From NCBI RefSeq assembly GCF_036884655.1, contig NC_088354.1, positions 18,033,501 through 18,097,500 on the forward strand: a stretch of DNA of 64,000 bases, written 5' to 3'. The notes under the pieces were generated by a model, which saw only the letters and a program-made list of their open reading frames with translations, was not told where the DNA came from and searched no databases. Both the position numbers and the translations under genes were made by a program. This DNA is from Musa acuminata AAA Group. Its lineage: Eukaryota; Streptophyta; Magnoliopsida; Zingiberales; Musaceae. This document shows positions 1 through 10,383 of this stretch, one piece after another (positions within the stretch are counted from its first letter, which is position 1; the number at the start of each line of letters is the position of its first letter).

Positions 1-562
1 AAATTGACTTGCTGTGTCCATGTTCTGGTTTAAGAATTTCATATTGTGTTTTGTACAGTTACAGCCTCTCAGTACATTTACATTTATAAGGATAAGAATT
101 TTATTTATGTGCCTTTATATTAACATGCTGGAATAATGTGGCAATGCAACGCATATGACCTGTATTTGTTTACGTGTAACCCTTCATTATATAATATCCA
201 GTTTGGTTTGATGGATGTTTTTTAACTCCTAGCTGAACTGTTGAAAAGTTGTTCACTTTTATAATTTTCAAACCAAAGTAACTAGTTAAGATAATTCAGA
301 CTATTAGCTGAATCCCCAGTTTGGTTCAGTTTTCTTGTTTAGTTACTTGGTTGACCTTTCCCAGACCCTACAGAAGCAAGGGTCTCATGTGCCCTTTAGC
401 CTAAGTTTGTCTAACATTTTCCATCTATTAGTTCCACTTTGCAACTGTCAAATCAACAACTTGATGATTCTGTTTATTATACACATCCAATTGTATTCAT
501 GGTTGCTTTTCTGGTAAATATGCATAATCTAGTACCTTTAAGTCATGAACTCCATATTGTAG
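1..562 (+). other. Intron sequence upstream of the DLST exons
   Basis: No exon of the downstream gene is recognisable here. The stretch is T-rich and A+T-rich, as plant introns are, and ends in a TTGTAG acceptor at 562 before the first recognised exon. The short open frame at 335-517 resembles no protein I know. The rest of the gene (lipoyl domain, E3-binding linker, first part of the catalytic domain) must lie to the left of the window. Confidence 0.6.
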
Positions 563-1388
563 GACAAATCTGATGAAGCTTCGGTCTGAATATAAAGATG
601 CCTTTGTAGAAAAGCATGGTGTGAAGTTGGGTCTCATGTCAGGTTTTGTTAAGGTATGTAATGGTGATAAGCAATAAAGAGATATTTTTGTTGATGACTT
701 GCTTCTTTATATTTTGTGATTTTCATGTCTCAGGCTGCTGTTTCTGGACTCCAAAACCAGCCAATCATAAATGCAGTCATCGACGGGGATGATATTATAT
801 ATAGAGACTATGTTGATATCAGTATAGCTGTTGGCACACCAAAGGTATGTTGATATCATGGAGTGTTCCATCAAGATTCAATAGTATGGTTGGGTTAATC
901 AATTGTTAAATTTTTTTCAGGGCCTTGTGGTTCCAGTTATCAGGAATGCTGGTAGGTTGAATTTTGCGGGGATAGAGAAAGAGATCAATAACCTCGCAAA
1001 GAAGGCAAACAATGGGACAATATCAATTGATGAGATGGCTGGAGGCACATTTACGATTTCCAATGGAGGAGTCTATGGGAGTCTTTTGAGCACACCTATA
1101 ATCAACCCCCCACAAGTAATTCACCTAATTTGCAAACAGAGTTGTCTGTTCCATGTCTTGTGGCTTAACCCTGATGTGTCTGCATCTTTTCTGCAGTCTG
1201 CCATCTTAGGCATGCACTCCATAGTGTCCCGTCCGATGGTGGTCGATGGTAACATTATTCCGAGGCCGATGATGTATGTTGCTCTGACTTATGATCATCG
1301 GCTGATCGACGGTAGAGAGGCTGTATTCTTCCTGCGACGCATCAAGGATGTGGTTGAAGATCCTCGCCGGCTGCTTCTCGACTTATAG
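563..1388 (+). CDS. DLST: Dihydrolipoyllysine succinyltransferase (2-oxoglutarate dehydrogenase E2), last four exons
   Basis: This encodes the C-terminal part of the mitochondrial E2 catalytic domain, which transfers succinyl from dihydrolipoamide to CoA in the TCA cycle. Exons read by eye with GT-AG borders are 563-653, 734-844, 921-1115 and 1197-1388, with the stop TAG at 1386-1388. The spliced frame gives [14 protein letters not shown], then [20 protein letters not shown], then [10 protein letters not shown], then [20 protein letters not shown]. The last exon carries the E2 active-site signature DHRLIDGRE, whose His and Asp are catalytic in this family, and ends [12 protein letters not shown]. 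No stop or frameshift interrupts the spliced frame and all four splice pairs are canonical, so the gene looks functional. The open frame that runs through the intron at 1116-1196 is a read-through, not the protein. The gene is 5'-truncated by the window edge. Confidence 0.95.
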
Positions 1389-1729
1389 GCACATTCAATA
1401 CGGACAGCAGTATATCTTCTTTTTCTGTCACTGAATAATTTCCGCTTGAAACCAAAATTTTGATAGGCACAGCGTGTTTTGTCTTTTAATGCAAGTTCGG
1501 TGGCAGGTCTGTTCCTGACCAACGAAGTGCATGATGGCTTTCATAACTGTTGAAATTAAGTTGTATTATTTGAACTTGTCAATGAATTTGGATTCAGCAA
1601 TCATGTCAAATAGTAAAGCAACTATTTTGAGCTGCATAACCGGAACTACAAGTTTTTGTCTGATAAAATATACGGTGTGGAATTGAAATATCACTTCGTT
1701 CAGCACCGGAATACCCTAGGCCTTTCCAG
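1389..1729 (+). other. DLST 3' UTR and downstream flank
   Basis: The sequence after the DLST stop is T-rich (TTTTTCTGTC, TTTTGTCTTTTAATG) and holds several AATAAT and AATGAA-like hexamers between about 1430 and 1600, which plant polyadenylation could use. The exact cleavage site cannot be fixed by eye. No other gene is seen. Confidence 0.5.
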
Positions 1730-2095
1730 TTAGTTCAATGATGTTATGATTTCGAGTATGTCTAAATTTGTGTTCTTCCTCTTGTTTGATTTCACTCTTT
1801 TCGTAATAGATCTACATATGTTTGAGCCTTGACCAGAGATTTGACATCGCATTTTGGTAACAGCTTGAGATTAGTTCAATTGATGTTACGCTTTCAAGTA
1901 CGTCTAAATTGTGTTCTTCCACTTGTTTGATTTCACTCTTTCCGTGATAGATCTATATATGTTTGAGCCTCGATCAAGAGATTTGGCATCGCATTTTGGT
2001 AACAGAGCTTGAGATTAGTTCAATGATGTTGTGTATGTTTGAGCCTTCATCAAGAGATTTGACATCGCATTTCGGTAACAGCTTTAGATTTTTCT
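1730..2095. repeat. Degenerate tandem repeat, about 141 bp unit, two and a half copies
   Basis: A unit beginning TTAGTTCAATGATGTTA and ending GGTAACAGCTTGAGA occurs at about 1730-1870, again at 1871-2013, and as an internally deleted third copy from 2014 to about 2095. Shared internal words are GTTCTTCC, CTTGTTTGATTTCACTC, ATATGTTTGAGCCT and TTTGACATCGCATTT. The copies differ by scattered substitutions and small indels, so the array is old. It starts only a few hundred bases past the DLST stop. Confidence 0.75.
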
Positions 2096-3300
2096 CTGGC
2101 CTCGGAGTGATGGGATGTCTGATATTTGTTTCTTTTCTTTCTCTCATATTAGATTTTTCGGTAACAGCTTTCGGTAACAGCTTTAGCTTTAGATTTTGCT
2201 TTTCTTTCTCGCATTTCGGTAACATCGCATTTCTTTTCTTTCTCTCATGTTATCCGGTTATTTAATCCGGCCATCACCGGATAACAGCTTTAATCCGGTG
2301 ACGTGTATCCCACTAATTCACCAGGTCCGGGTGCGTTGCTGGCCGTCGGGAACATACAACGATTGGACTTCACTGATGGTGGTGGCATCTGCACCCTCCT
2401 GCTGTAGAGTACCACTGCGATTCGTAGTGCGCCATCCACGATGGTATCAGTTCAACGTGCCATGTATTGTATCGAAGCGGTGGTTCGATGATCACCCCAA
2501 CATTCATTTAATGAACGAGTGCAAGAAAGCAGGATGGCAGGATGTAGTACCGGACCGATCAGCAGCTGTCAGGCACACATCCACTTGGTTCGTGGCCGAC
2601 AACGAATCAACGGTACCGCCACGACATGAAAACGTCCAACGATCCATTTAAAGGAGCATAGTACAAACCACACCATTCGAGGAATCAAATGTAACCACAG
2701 TTGACATTTGGTTTTTAGATATATGGATCTGGAACCAATCCTCTTATTTCATGTCAGAGAGAGGCGTTCGATCCTAACATCAATTAGAGGCTCCAGCAAG
2801 CAAACAAGGAAGTGGATTTAAGTCATCAGGAGGGAGGGAAGACATGGTATGTTTCAACTCACCATCAGGCTGATCACAACTAATGATAGAGAGAGATCAC
2901 AGTTGAAATAGCAAGCACGACTAACTGATACACGAACGAAGATCCCAGAAATAAATTGGATCAACCATCAAACACAAGGACATGGCCATTCGAATAACAA
3001 AGAAAGTATGCTTTCCTTTCCCACCCTTGTCGTCCATATAAGCTGTTTTCCAAACAATTCTGTGCTGATCTTTTCTACGTTAACCATTTTTCACTCCAAT
3101 TTTTTATGGTCAAACAAAGAGTAGGACATCCAAAGCGTATCATGGGTCTCGTGAACCACAGGGGGTATTGATTATTGATTTCTCATTATTCACTGATGCA
3201 CCACATGAGAAGGTCTGATGTAACTTGGATGATCCATCAAATGCGTGAAATCATTACTTTTTTTTTTAATTCTACAAGAACGTTTGAGTAAGTTATATCT
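2096..3300. other. Intergenic sequence, no gene recognised
   Basis: The first part repeats the word CGGTAACAGCTTT several times at 2070-2220. An exact 10-bp inverted repeat, GTTATCCGGT (2249-2258) and ACCGGATAAC (2276-2285), follows. A 134-codon open frame at 2247-2651 lies in more G+C-rich DNA but resembles no protein I know. The remainder to 3300 is featureless. Confidence 0.5.
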
Positions 3301-3305
3301 CACCT

Positions 3306-4310
3306 TTATACATCAATCCTGTGTTCTTCAGCTTTTAGGATCTCTTTTCTGTCCTTTTGTCTTTTTCCTAGTTTCTCTTCCTTCGATCTCCTTTTCTTGG
3401 AATGACACTTTCTTGAACTCCTTGTCCGGCACAACCTAGTTTCTGCATCAGAATCATTACAAGTAGGTTGGTTTCTCACCATCTTGGGAAGAGAAACCAT
3501 GTTATTGACTCACTATCAGAATTCATCAGAATCTCAGGGCCAATAACATGGTTTTCCCATTCTTCCTTCACCCGCACATCATGACTTGGCGAGTCACCAT
3601 CTTTGATCAGAACATGTCTGTGAAAGATATGGACCAGCTTCATCCCATTCTTGAACCTACAGAGCAAAAACCATGATTATGTATACTTGCAAAGGTAGAT
3701 GCATCAGGTAACAAGTAGGTTGGTTTCTCACCATCTTGGGAAGAGAAACCATGTTATTGACTCACTATCAGAATTCATCAGAATCTCAGGGCCAATAACA
3801 TGGTTTTCCCATTCTTCCTTCACCCGCACATCATGACTTGGCGAGTCACCATCTTGATCAGAACATGTCTGTGAAAGATATGGACCAGCTTCATCCCATT
3901 CTTGAACCTACAGAGCAAAAACCATGATTATGTATACTTGCAAAGGTAGATGCATCAGGTAACAACTATGCGCCTAGGTGCTACCATAAATATCTAGAAT
4001 GCTCTTAACCATCTCGAGGATAACAACTATGAGGCATACGGTAAAATAATTTATAACCTCGAGTGAAGAAACTCTTCGACTTGTGTGTCTCTAAGACCAT
4101 CATCTTCATGCGTGCAGCAGTCTTCCGGATCTTGTTTGCTTGATGGCCATGGGATGGCAGTTTTCTTGTTCTCCTGCTTGTGCCTTGAGCTAGAAACCCA
4201 TATGTGGTGAATTTGTGTGATGCTTCCCGCCCCTACTTTTGCGTCTGTGTTTCTTGGATCTATCCTCAAGCTTAGCTTCCAACTCCAATTCCTGCTTCCG
4301 AGCTCACCAC
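3306..4310 (-). pseudogene. Broken unidentified gene, Lys/Arg-rich protein, several exon relics
   Basis: Read on the - strand, exon-like pieces follow one another. The first, near 4310-4190, gives a charged, probably helical stretch (ELELEAKLEDRSKKHRRKSR) that hits a stop at 4190-4192. The next, in a different frame, runs to about 4055, reads DDGLRDTQVEEFLHSR and ends at an AG|GT donor-like site. Then an acceptor (CTCTGTAG) leads into VQEWDEAGPYLSQ and DVRVKEEWENHVIGPE. A final lysine-rich tail (KKRRSKEEKLGKRQKDRKE) at 3500-3306 is in a different frame from the exon before it. The pieces suggest a plant nuclear protein, but I do not recognise the family. At least two frame breaks and an exon duplication make it a probable pseudogene; unseen introns could rescue part of it. 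Confidence 0.5.
3459..3961. repeat. Tandem duplication of a 252-bp exon-bearing segment
   Basis: Positions 3459-3710 and 3711-3961 are two head-to-tail copies that appear identical except for one base: copy 1 has CATCTTTGATCAG and copy 2 has CATCTTGATCAG. Both begin ACAAGTAGG, and the sequence following copy 2 starts with ACAA, a short shared end that fits slippage or microhomology-mediated duplication. Each copy holds the acceptor and the exon reading VQEWDEAGPYLSQ on the - strand. The extra T shifts the frame in copy 1 only. Confidence 0.9.
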
Positions 4311-4399
4311 ATTTCAGTAACGTCAACAGTTCGATTTGCTGATGAAGAACAGAGGGCATCAATAAAATTAACAAAGATAAATGAAATAAATACATATTA

Positions 4400-4841
4400 C
4401 ATCAAAAAAAACCTTCAGGTATTTCTTTAAGAAATAGATTATATTAGATTGGAATATAAAAAATAGCACTTGCAGCTCCACTACATGATTTGCTAAGTGG
4501 TTGGTCATGGTTTCTCAGAATCATGATTAAATTAGACACTAATTAACAATTTAACTAAATGGACTTTATCAGTATGCTCATGGAAGAAGACATTTACTTT
4601 TCAAAAATTTACAATCTTCATGCTTGTTATCCTTGTGCTTTGGTCTAGCAAGTAACACCAGGAGAACAAGAGGGCAGATGAGACTGGCTGTGATCTGACT
4701 CATAAACCTGGCTGATCTACCATCTCCCAATTTCAGTGGACATAATATCACAGAAAAAGCATTCAGCTCCCAACATCAAACACGCTAAAGCCCTTTTATT
4801 TATATACGTATATCATTTGAGTCAGCTGCATATGTGTATAT
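4400..4841. other. Intergenic flank of the C1 insertion
   Basis: A+T-rich sequence with no recognisable gene. It ends in TATAT at 4837-4841, the left copy of the target-site duplication of the copia element that follows. Confidence 0.5.
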
Positions 4842-4993
4842 TGTTGGAAAAGATAGAAGATAAGAATAATTATCGAAGAAGCTTGATTGCATTCATATGT
4901 CCCTCTCCTATTTATACAGGTTAGGAGGGAGGATTTCCCTCAACAGAGTAGAGAGATTTCCTCATATAGTTAGGGAAATCTTATCTGCTATCA
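4842..4993 (-). repeat. 3' LTR of C1
   Basis: A 152-bp LTR bounded by TGTTGG and CTATCA as written on the + strand. It contains CCTATTTATACAGG, so a TATA-like TATAAATAGG reads on the - strand. It matches the 5' LTR at 10205-10378 but lacks about 22 bp of an internal CTCAACAGA-type duplication found there. Confidence 0.9.
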
Positions 4994-5006
4994 TGCCCCC
5001 GTAAGA
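4994..5006 (-). promoter_or_regulatory. Polypurine tract of C1
   Basis: On the - strand the purine-rich run TTACGGGGGCA abuts the TG of the 3' LTR. This is where plus-strand priming would occur in reverse transcription. Confidence 0.7.
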
Positions 5007-7024
5007 TGGTGCTCCTATCAAGGACATCAATCTTGGATCGATGTAATGTAAAAAGGTGACGAGCGAGAGGCTTCGTGAGTGAGTCGGCTAACTGATCAGC
5101 CGAATGGACATGAGATACTCGTAGTTGAAGGCGGACAACTTGATCTCGCACAAAATGGAAGTCGATAGCAATATGTTTCATGCGGGAGTGGAACACCGGA
5201 TTAGCATACAGATAGGTAGCTCCGACATTGTCACAATATATTATAGGAGTGGAGTTGATGTTGAGTTCTTTGAGCAGATTTGTGACCCAATTGAGTTTTG
5301 CAGTGGCAGTGACGATGGCATGGTATTCAGCTTCAGTTGTAGACCGTGTGACTATCTTTTGCTTTTTAGAACTCCAACTGATTGGATTAGCGCCAAGGAA
5401 GATAATATACCCCGATGTGGATGTTCGATCATCAAAGTTTCCTGCCCAATCAACATCGGTAAAGGCATGAAGCTGAAGTGGAGAGTGTTAACAAAGAAAG
5501 ACACCATGATTGAGGGTCCCCTTAAGATATCGTAGGATTCGTTTGACCGCAGACCAGTGCATAGTAGACGGCCTCTGCATAAACTATGATAATTTGTTGA
5601 CTGCAAATGAGATGTCGGGACGGGTGAGAGCTAAGTACTATAGGGAACCAACGACTTGTCGGTATTGAGTGGGTTCCGTAGCAGGACTTCTATCAGATAA
5701 TTTGAGAGAGCCACTAGCAGATAGAGGAGTTGTAACCACATTTGTGTCCTGCATGTTTGTTTTGAATAATAAATCTTGAATGTACTTTCTTTGTGACAGA
5801 AAGAGACCAGAAGATGTGAATGTAGCCTTGACACCTAGAAAGTAGTTCAGGGGTCCTAGATTTTTAAGCGAGAATCGATCTGCCAACTGTTTGATGAACG
5901 ATTGGATTTCTACGGGGTTGTTGCATGTGACAATGATGTCATCCACATATATCAGAATATATATTGTGTCGCTATGGAGTTATCTCAAAAATAACGAGGA
6001 ATCAGATTTAGAGTTGAGAAAGCCAACTGAAGTCAGAAAAGAGCCAAGTTCTGTGTACCAAGCTCTTGGAGCCTAACGAAGTCCATAAATAACTTTTCGA
6101 AGTTTGCAGACATGCCTTGGATACTAAGGATGAGTGAAACCAAGAGGTTGTGGCATAAAAACATCTTCAGTTAGAATCTCTTGTAAACAAGCATTATTAA
6201 CATCCAATTGGCATAATTGCCAGCCCTTAGTGGTGGCCAAACTCAGGATAAGTCTGATTGTAGTGGGTTTAACAACGGGACTAAATGTCTCAGTGAAATC
6301 AACTATAGGTCTTTGATGAAACCCTTTGGCGACGAGGCGTGCCTTATATCGGGCAATAGAGCCATCGGGGTTCCACTTAACTTGAAAAACCCACTTACAC
6401 CCAATGATGTTTTGTGTATAATGAAAGGGTACTAGATCCCATGATAAGTTATGGAGGAGGGCATTATATTCCTCACACATGGCGGTACGCCAATGCGAAA
6501 ATTTTTGAGCTTAAGTGAAGGTGGTGGGTTCAACGGTGGTGGATGATGAATCCATGATAGTATGAAGATCAAGGACTTGATGCGGTTTGAAAATACCACT
6601 CTTAGAGCGTGTGGTCATAGGATGGTTGGAGACTACGGGACCGTGAGGTTGTGTTGTTGGAGGAAGCGGTTGAGAGTCATTGACACAGGCCAGGTCAGGT
6701 GGAGGTACATCAGGGTCACTTGGCCGAGAAGGAGTTAAAGATAAAAATTGTGATCCTGAACCAAGTACCCCAATAGTTGGAAAAGAAAGAAGTGGAGTAA
6801 GAATGGAGGGAATGGGCAATTGCTAAACCAGAGGAGTGGAATAGTGTGGATCAGAACTGGACGATGTCATGGGAGGCTCGTCTGGTTGGATCGGAGGTAT
6901 ACTCCAATGAGGAATGGCTAATGAGGTGGTCTGCATGGTAAGAGAGGTATGGTTTTGAAAAGCGAAGACAGATTCAACAAAAATAGCATGACGTGATATA
7001 AAAATTTTGTGAGTGTAGAGATTA

Positions 7025-7393
7025 TGTTAGAACCCATGCAGATTCTAAACTTAGGGTTGATCTCTTTAGGGGATCGGCCTCCTTGAAACTCTATAGGAGT
7101 TCCTCCCTCCAAGTTGCTGCTCAAAGGTTGTAGAAAAGATTCATCTATTGCTTATCAAAAGAGGATGAATACATGGCTATTTATAGGGTTTCTAAACCCT
7201 AACTCATAATATGACTCCTACTCAATTAAGACTCCTACTCAAGACTCATATTCCTTTACAACTCTTAATTCTTCTTTAAGAAATAACCTCCAAACCCTAG
7301 CTGGCCTCTTCACATCTTTAATAGGGGTCAGTTTAGGTAGATTTTACATGAATGCCTCTCTTAATTGGGACTCTCCTAGCTAGAGTCCTGACA
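7025..7393 (-). mobile_element. Solo LTR of the G1/G2 chromovirus family
   Basis: A 369-bp sequence that matches, in reverse, the LTRs at 23522-23915 and 28439-28833. Recognisable parts are GACTCTAGCTAGGAGAGTCC, AACCCTATAAATAGCCATG and the inner AAGAGATCAACCC. It starts TGTTAGAACCC and ends GAGTCCTGACA on the + strand. The flanks are GATTA (7020-7024) and TATTA (7394-7398), a target duplication with one mismatch. It lies alone inside C1 with no internal domain, the normal product of LTR-LTR recombination. It is younger than C1. Confidence 0.85.
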
Positions 7394-8625
7394 TATTATA
7401 GTAGTGGAAAGCATTATGTTCAAGAGAGTAACCTATAAAAACGTAAGGATTATATTGTGATGTTAACTTATGAAAGGCATAGGGACAACCATGGATAACA
7501 TAGACAACCAAATACTAAGTTTATGAAGGTTTGAGGGTTTGTGAAATAGTGTGTCAAAAGGGGATTGGTATTGTAGGACTGGTGTAGGCATTCTATTAAT
7601 AAGGTAGACGACAGTTTAAAAGGCTGTCGTCCAAAAGTTTAAAGGTATGGAGGCTTGATGGAGAAGTGTGAGCCCAGTTTCTACTATATGCCGATGTTTG
7701 CGTTCGGCGGAGCCAACAAGTTGAGGAGTATACCAAGGAGACTTGAGGTGTTGGATACCACAAGCTGAGAGATATGATGCTAGGGCTTGATATTCACTGC
7801 CACCATCAGAGTAAACCGTTTTGATAGTAGACTGAAAGTGGTTTTCGACCAACTTTCAAAAAGTGGGTAAGATGGTCGAAACATCAGATTTATGGTGAAG
7901 AGGATATAACCATGTATACTTAGTGAAGTGATCTACAAAAATGACATAAAATCTGAATTTATCAAAAGACAGGATTGGAGTAGGGCCCCAAACATCTGTA
8001 TAAATAATTTTAAATGGTTTAGAGGTGGAAATGGAAGATGAGCCAAATGGCTGTCGATGACTTTTATTACTAAGACATGCATCACAATGCAGTATAGAAC
8101 TATATGATTTAAAAATAGGAAGAGAGAAACGAGAAAGTAATTTTTGCTGAATAAGGGACGAGGGATGACCAAGACGACGATGCCACACATCAACTGGAGT
8201 CGCAACGAAAGAATGAACAGTGGGCTGGATTATTTATGGAGCTAACGACCATACATAAATGTTGCCTCTATTCGGGCCCTCGACCAAGGATGCCCCCGTG
8301 CTCAAGTCCTTAACAAGAAAGGAATCAGGAAAGAATTCAATTGAAGTATTGTTATTTTTGCAAAATTGAGAAACAGAAATGAGGTTGCGTTTAATATTAG
8401 GGGCACATAAAATATCATCGAGTGTAAATGTGGTAGTATAAGAAGTAAGCGTTGTGGAACTAGTATGAGTTATAGGAAGGCCTTTACCGTCACCGATGAT
8501 GATATCTTCATCGCCACCATAGGGATTGTGGAGAGACAAATTATGAAGATCAGAAGTGATGTGATGGGATGCTCCAGAGTCCACAATCCAATTGGGCTGG
8601 CTAGTTGTCGGAGTAGTGAGGAGAT

Positions 8626-9479
8626 TTACGTGAGGCCAGTGTGACTGAGTATGAAGGTGGGGTTAAGACCGACAAACTTTAGCGGAGTATTCGATTTTAT
8701 CACACAGTTGGCAAACGACCCGTCGTTGTTGACTTGAAGGGGCAGGATGCCAAGGCGGACGAGTATTGGAGTTGCCACTTTGCGAGAAGTTATGATTAGG
8801 AGGATAAGGGGGGTGTTGCGTGGGACCCATAGGATCAAGAATACCTTTGATGATGTTCGGAGGGTACCGAGTGTTCTTCCTCTTAGACTTATAACTGACT
8901 TGAGCTGTGATAGATGGTCCAGGCAGTTTGTCCGCATGCTTCAAATACATCTCATAGTCAGTCAACTTGTCATAGAGTTCTTCAAAGGAGACTGGCGAGT
9001 CGTGTGCCCGAATTGTAGCTGTCAATTCCTTGTAGTCGTCTCCAATACCATTTAGGGTATGGATGATGATCTCCTCATCACATAGGGAATGACCTATCAA
9101 AGCCAAGTCAACGATGATAACTTTGATATTTTGTAAATAATCAATGATAGTACTTTCCTCTTATTTGGTCACCATCAACTTGGTTAGAAGACTGAGCTTG
9201 CGACTACGCAAATGATTCGCCAAGGTTGGTTGCAGTTTAGACCACGCATCGGTAGCAGTCACACATGCAAAAATCAATGGAGCGACGGATCCAGCCTAGC
9301 AAGTCGTATCCAAATAAGAGATTAGAAAATTGAGCCCGCCAGGACGCATAGTTGCCACCCTTTGATAATTTGAAAGGGATTAGCATGGCAGCATTGATGG
9401 AGATAAGCCCTGTAGGAGAAGAATTGTGAGTCCCTACAGAAATAGGAACTGGAATATCAGAAGAAGATAATGAAGACAT
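8626..9479 (-). pseudogene. C1 gag, frameshifted, zinc knuckle mutated
   Basis: The start codon is at 9479. The N-terminus contains LSKGGNYASWRAQFSNLLFG, typical of copia gag proteins that form the particle. The frame breaks near 9270 and is picked up in another frame from about 9106 (EELYDKLTDYEMYLKHAD), ending near 8663. The zinc knuckle reads CQLCDKIEYSAKVC: where the family has C-x2-C-x4-H-x4-C, the His position is Tyr. The knuckle would therefore not bind zinc normally even without the frameshift. Confidence 0.85.
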
Positions 9480-9599
9480 CGTAGCCCCCTTTTTTACTTT
9501 ATTTTATTTTTTCTTTTACAGTAGGACTTCACGAAAGGTGGAGGAAATGGGGGAGGAAATGAGTGAGAAGAGTAGCTGCTGCTGCAGATCTCTGCAGCT

Positions 9600-9940
9600 A
9601 CGGTTACGGCTGTGGCTGTGGCTACGGCAGCGACTGCGGCGGAAGCTGCAGCGATGAGGAAGCTGCAGCGATGCTCAAGGAAACTGCAGCGGGAGAAATC
9701 TGCGAGAAATCTACAGCGATGCAGCGGCTGCGGCTGCGGCTGCGGCAGAAGCTGCAGCAGATGAGGAAGCTGCAGCGATGCTCAAGGAAACTGCAGCGGG
9801 AAAAATCTGCGAGAAATCTGCAGCGATGCAGCGGTTGCGGCTGCGGCGGAAGCTGCAGCAGATGAGGAAGCTATAGCGATGCTCAAGGAAACAGCAGCGG
9901 GAGAAATCTGCGAGAAATCTGCAGCGATCTAGTTGAGGAA
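9600..9940 (-). repeat. CTGCAG-rich minisatellite in the C1 leader
   Basis: About three units of 101-107 bp. The word GATGAGGAAGCT recurs at 9653, 9760 and 9861, followed each time by AGCGATGCTCAAGGAAAC and GCGAGAAATCTGCAGCGAT-like words. It sits between the PBS and the gag start, so it is part of the untranslated leader of the genomic RNA. The G+C-rich trinucleotide texture (GCTGCGGCT) contrasts with the A+T-rich coding parts. Confidence 0.75.
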
Positions 9941-10190
9941 GAAGACACCGCCGTTAAGGAGGCAGTGGGAGAAGGACAGGTCGTGATCTAGTTGTTGAAG
10001 GAGGGTGCATCCACCGTTCACTTATGGAGAGGAAGCCGCAGCATCCACTGTTCTCCATGGAAAAACGCCGCAGCAATGAAGATGCCGCCAACGCCGGGTG
10101 CGGTCACGGTGGGAGCAGTGACAGAGGGAGGGAGCGGCTGGAGTCGCGACCGAGGAAGCTGGTCCACTTCTAAGAGAGCCTTCACGGCGA

Positions 10191-10204
10191 GAGCTCTGAT
10201 ACCA
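10191..10204 (-). promoter_or_regulatory. Primer binding site of C1 (initiator tRNA-Met)
   Basis: The - strand reads TGGTATCAGAGCTC directly after the 5' LTR. The TGGTATCAGAGC core is complementary to the 3' end of plant initiator tRNA-Met, the usual copia primer. Confidence 0.85.
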
Positions 10205-10378
10205 TGTTGGAAAAGATAGAAGACAAGAATAATTATCGAAGAAGCTTGACTGCATTCATATGTCCCTCTCCTATTTATACAGGTTAGGAGGGAGGAGTTC
10301 CCTCAACAGATTAGAGGATTTCTCTCAACAGAGAAGAGAGATTTCCTCATATAGTTAGGAAAATCTTATCTGCTATCA
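10205..10378 (-). repeat. 5' LTR of C1
   Basis: A 174-bp LTR, nearly identical to 4842-4993 apart from a few substitutions and an extra CTCAACAGA-containing segment near 10307-10337. It is followed at once by TATAT, the right target duplication. Confidence 0.9.
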
Positions 10379-10383
10379 TATAT

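Larger units (their letters stand above)
4981..8584 (-). pseudogene. C1 pol relic: protease, integrase, RT, RNaseH
   Basis: Protease starts at about 8584 with the catalytic DSGASHH. The GAG-pre-integrase segment MWHRRLGHPSSLIQQ follows at 8188, then the integrase core (YTDVWGP, then DGGSEYQAL after a frame change near 7855). A solo LTR interrupts the region after integrase. RT pieces lie at 6480-6124 ([30 protein letters not shown]) and 5946-5638, with the catalytic YVDDII just upstream of 5940. RNaseH ends near 4981 ([11 protein letters not shown]). Stops and frame changes separate these blocks, so no full polyprotein can be made. The C-terminal frame runs into the 3' LTR. Confidence 0.85.
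4842..10378 (-). mobile_element. Ty1/copia LTR retrotransposon C1 (short LTRs, Ale/Retrofit-like)
   Basis: A full-length element on the - strand with LTRs at both ends that begin TGATAGCAGATAAGAT and end CCAACA when read on the - strand. It is flanked by the exact 5-bp target duplication TATAT at 4837-4841 and 10379-10383. A PBS lies next to the 5' LTR (10205-10378) and a PPT next to the 3' LTR (4842-4993). The domain order gag, protease, integrase, RT, RNaseH is that of Ty1/copia. The short LTRs and the protease context VDSGASHHITSDL recall the Ale/Retrofit/RE1 lineage, an assignment made from memory. Frameshifts in gag and pol and a solo LTR inserted at 7025-7393 show it is dead. Confidence 0.9.

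Noticed and set aside
903..1388. A continuous 161-codon frame as the DLST protein end
   Set aside because: It reads through the intron at 1116-1196, which has canonical GT and AG borders. Splicing restores the conserved text from NPPQ to SAILGMHS.
2247..2651. 134-codon + strand open frame as a gene
   Set aside because: No recognisable motif. The frame begins inside simple repeated text and an inverted repeat, and no splice or promoter context supports it.
5125..5535. 136-codon + strand frame in C1
   Set aside because: It is the antisense of the RNaseH-coding text, which reads clearly on the - strand.
9563..10255. Open frames on both strands in the C1 leader
   Set aside because: They arise from the G+C-rich repeat, which rarely forms stops. 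They lie between PBS and gag, and the encoded text is low-complexity.
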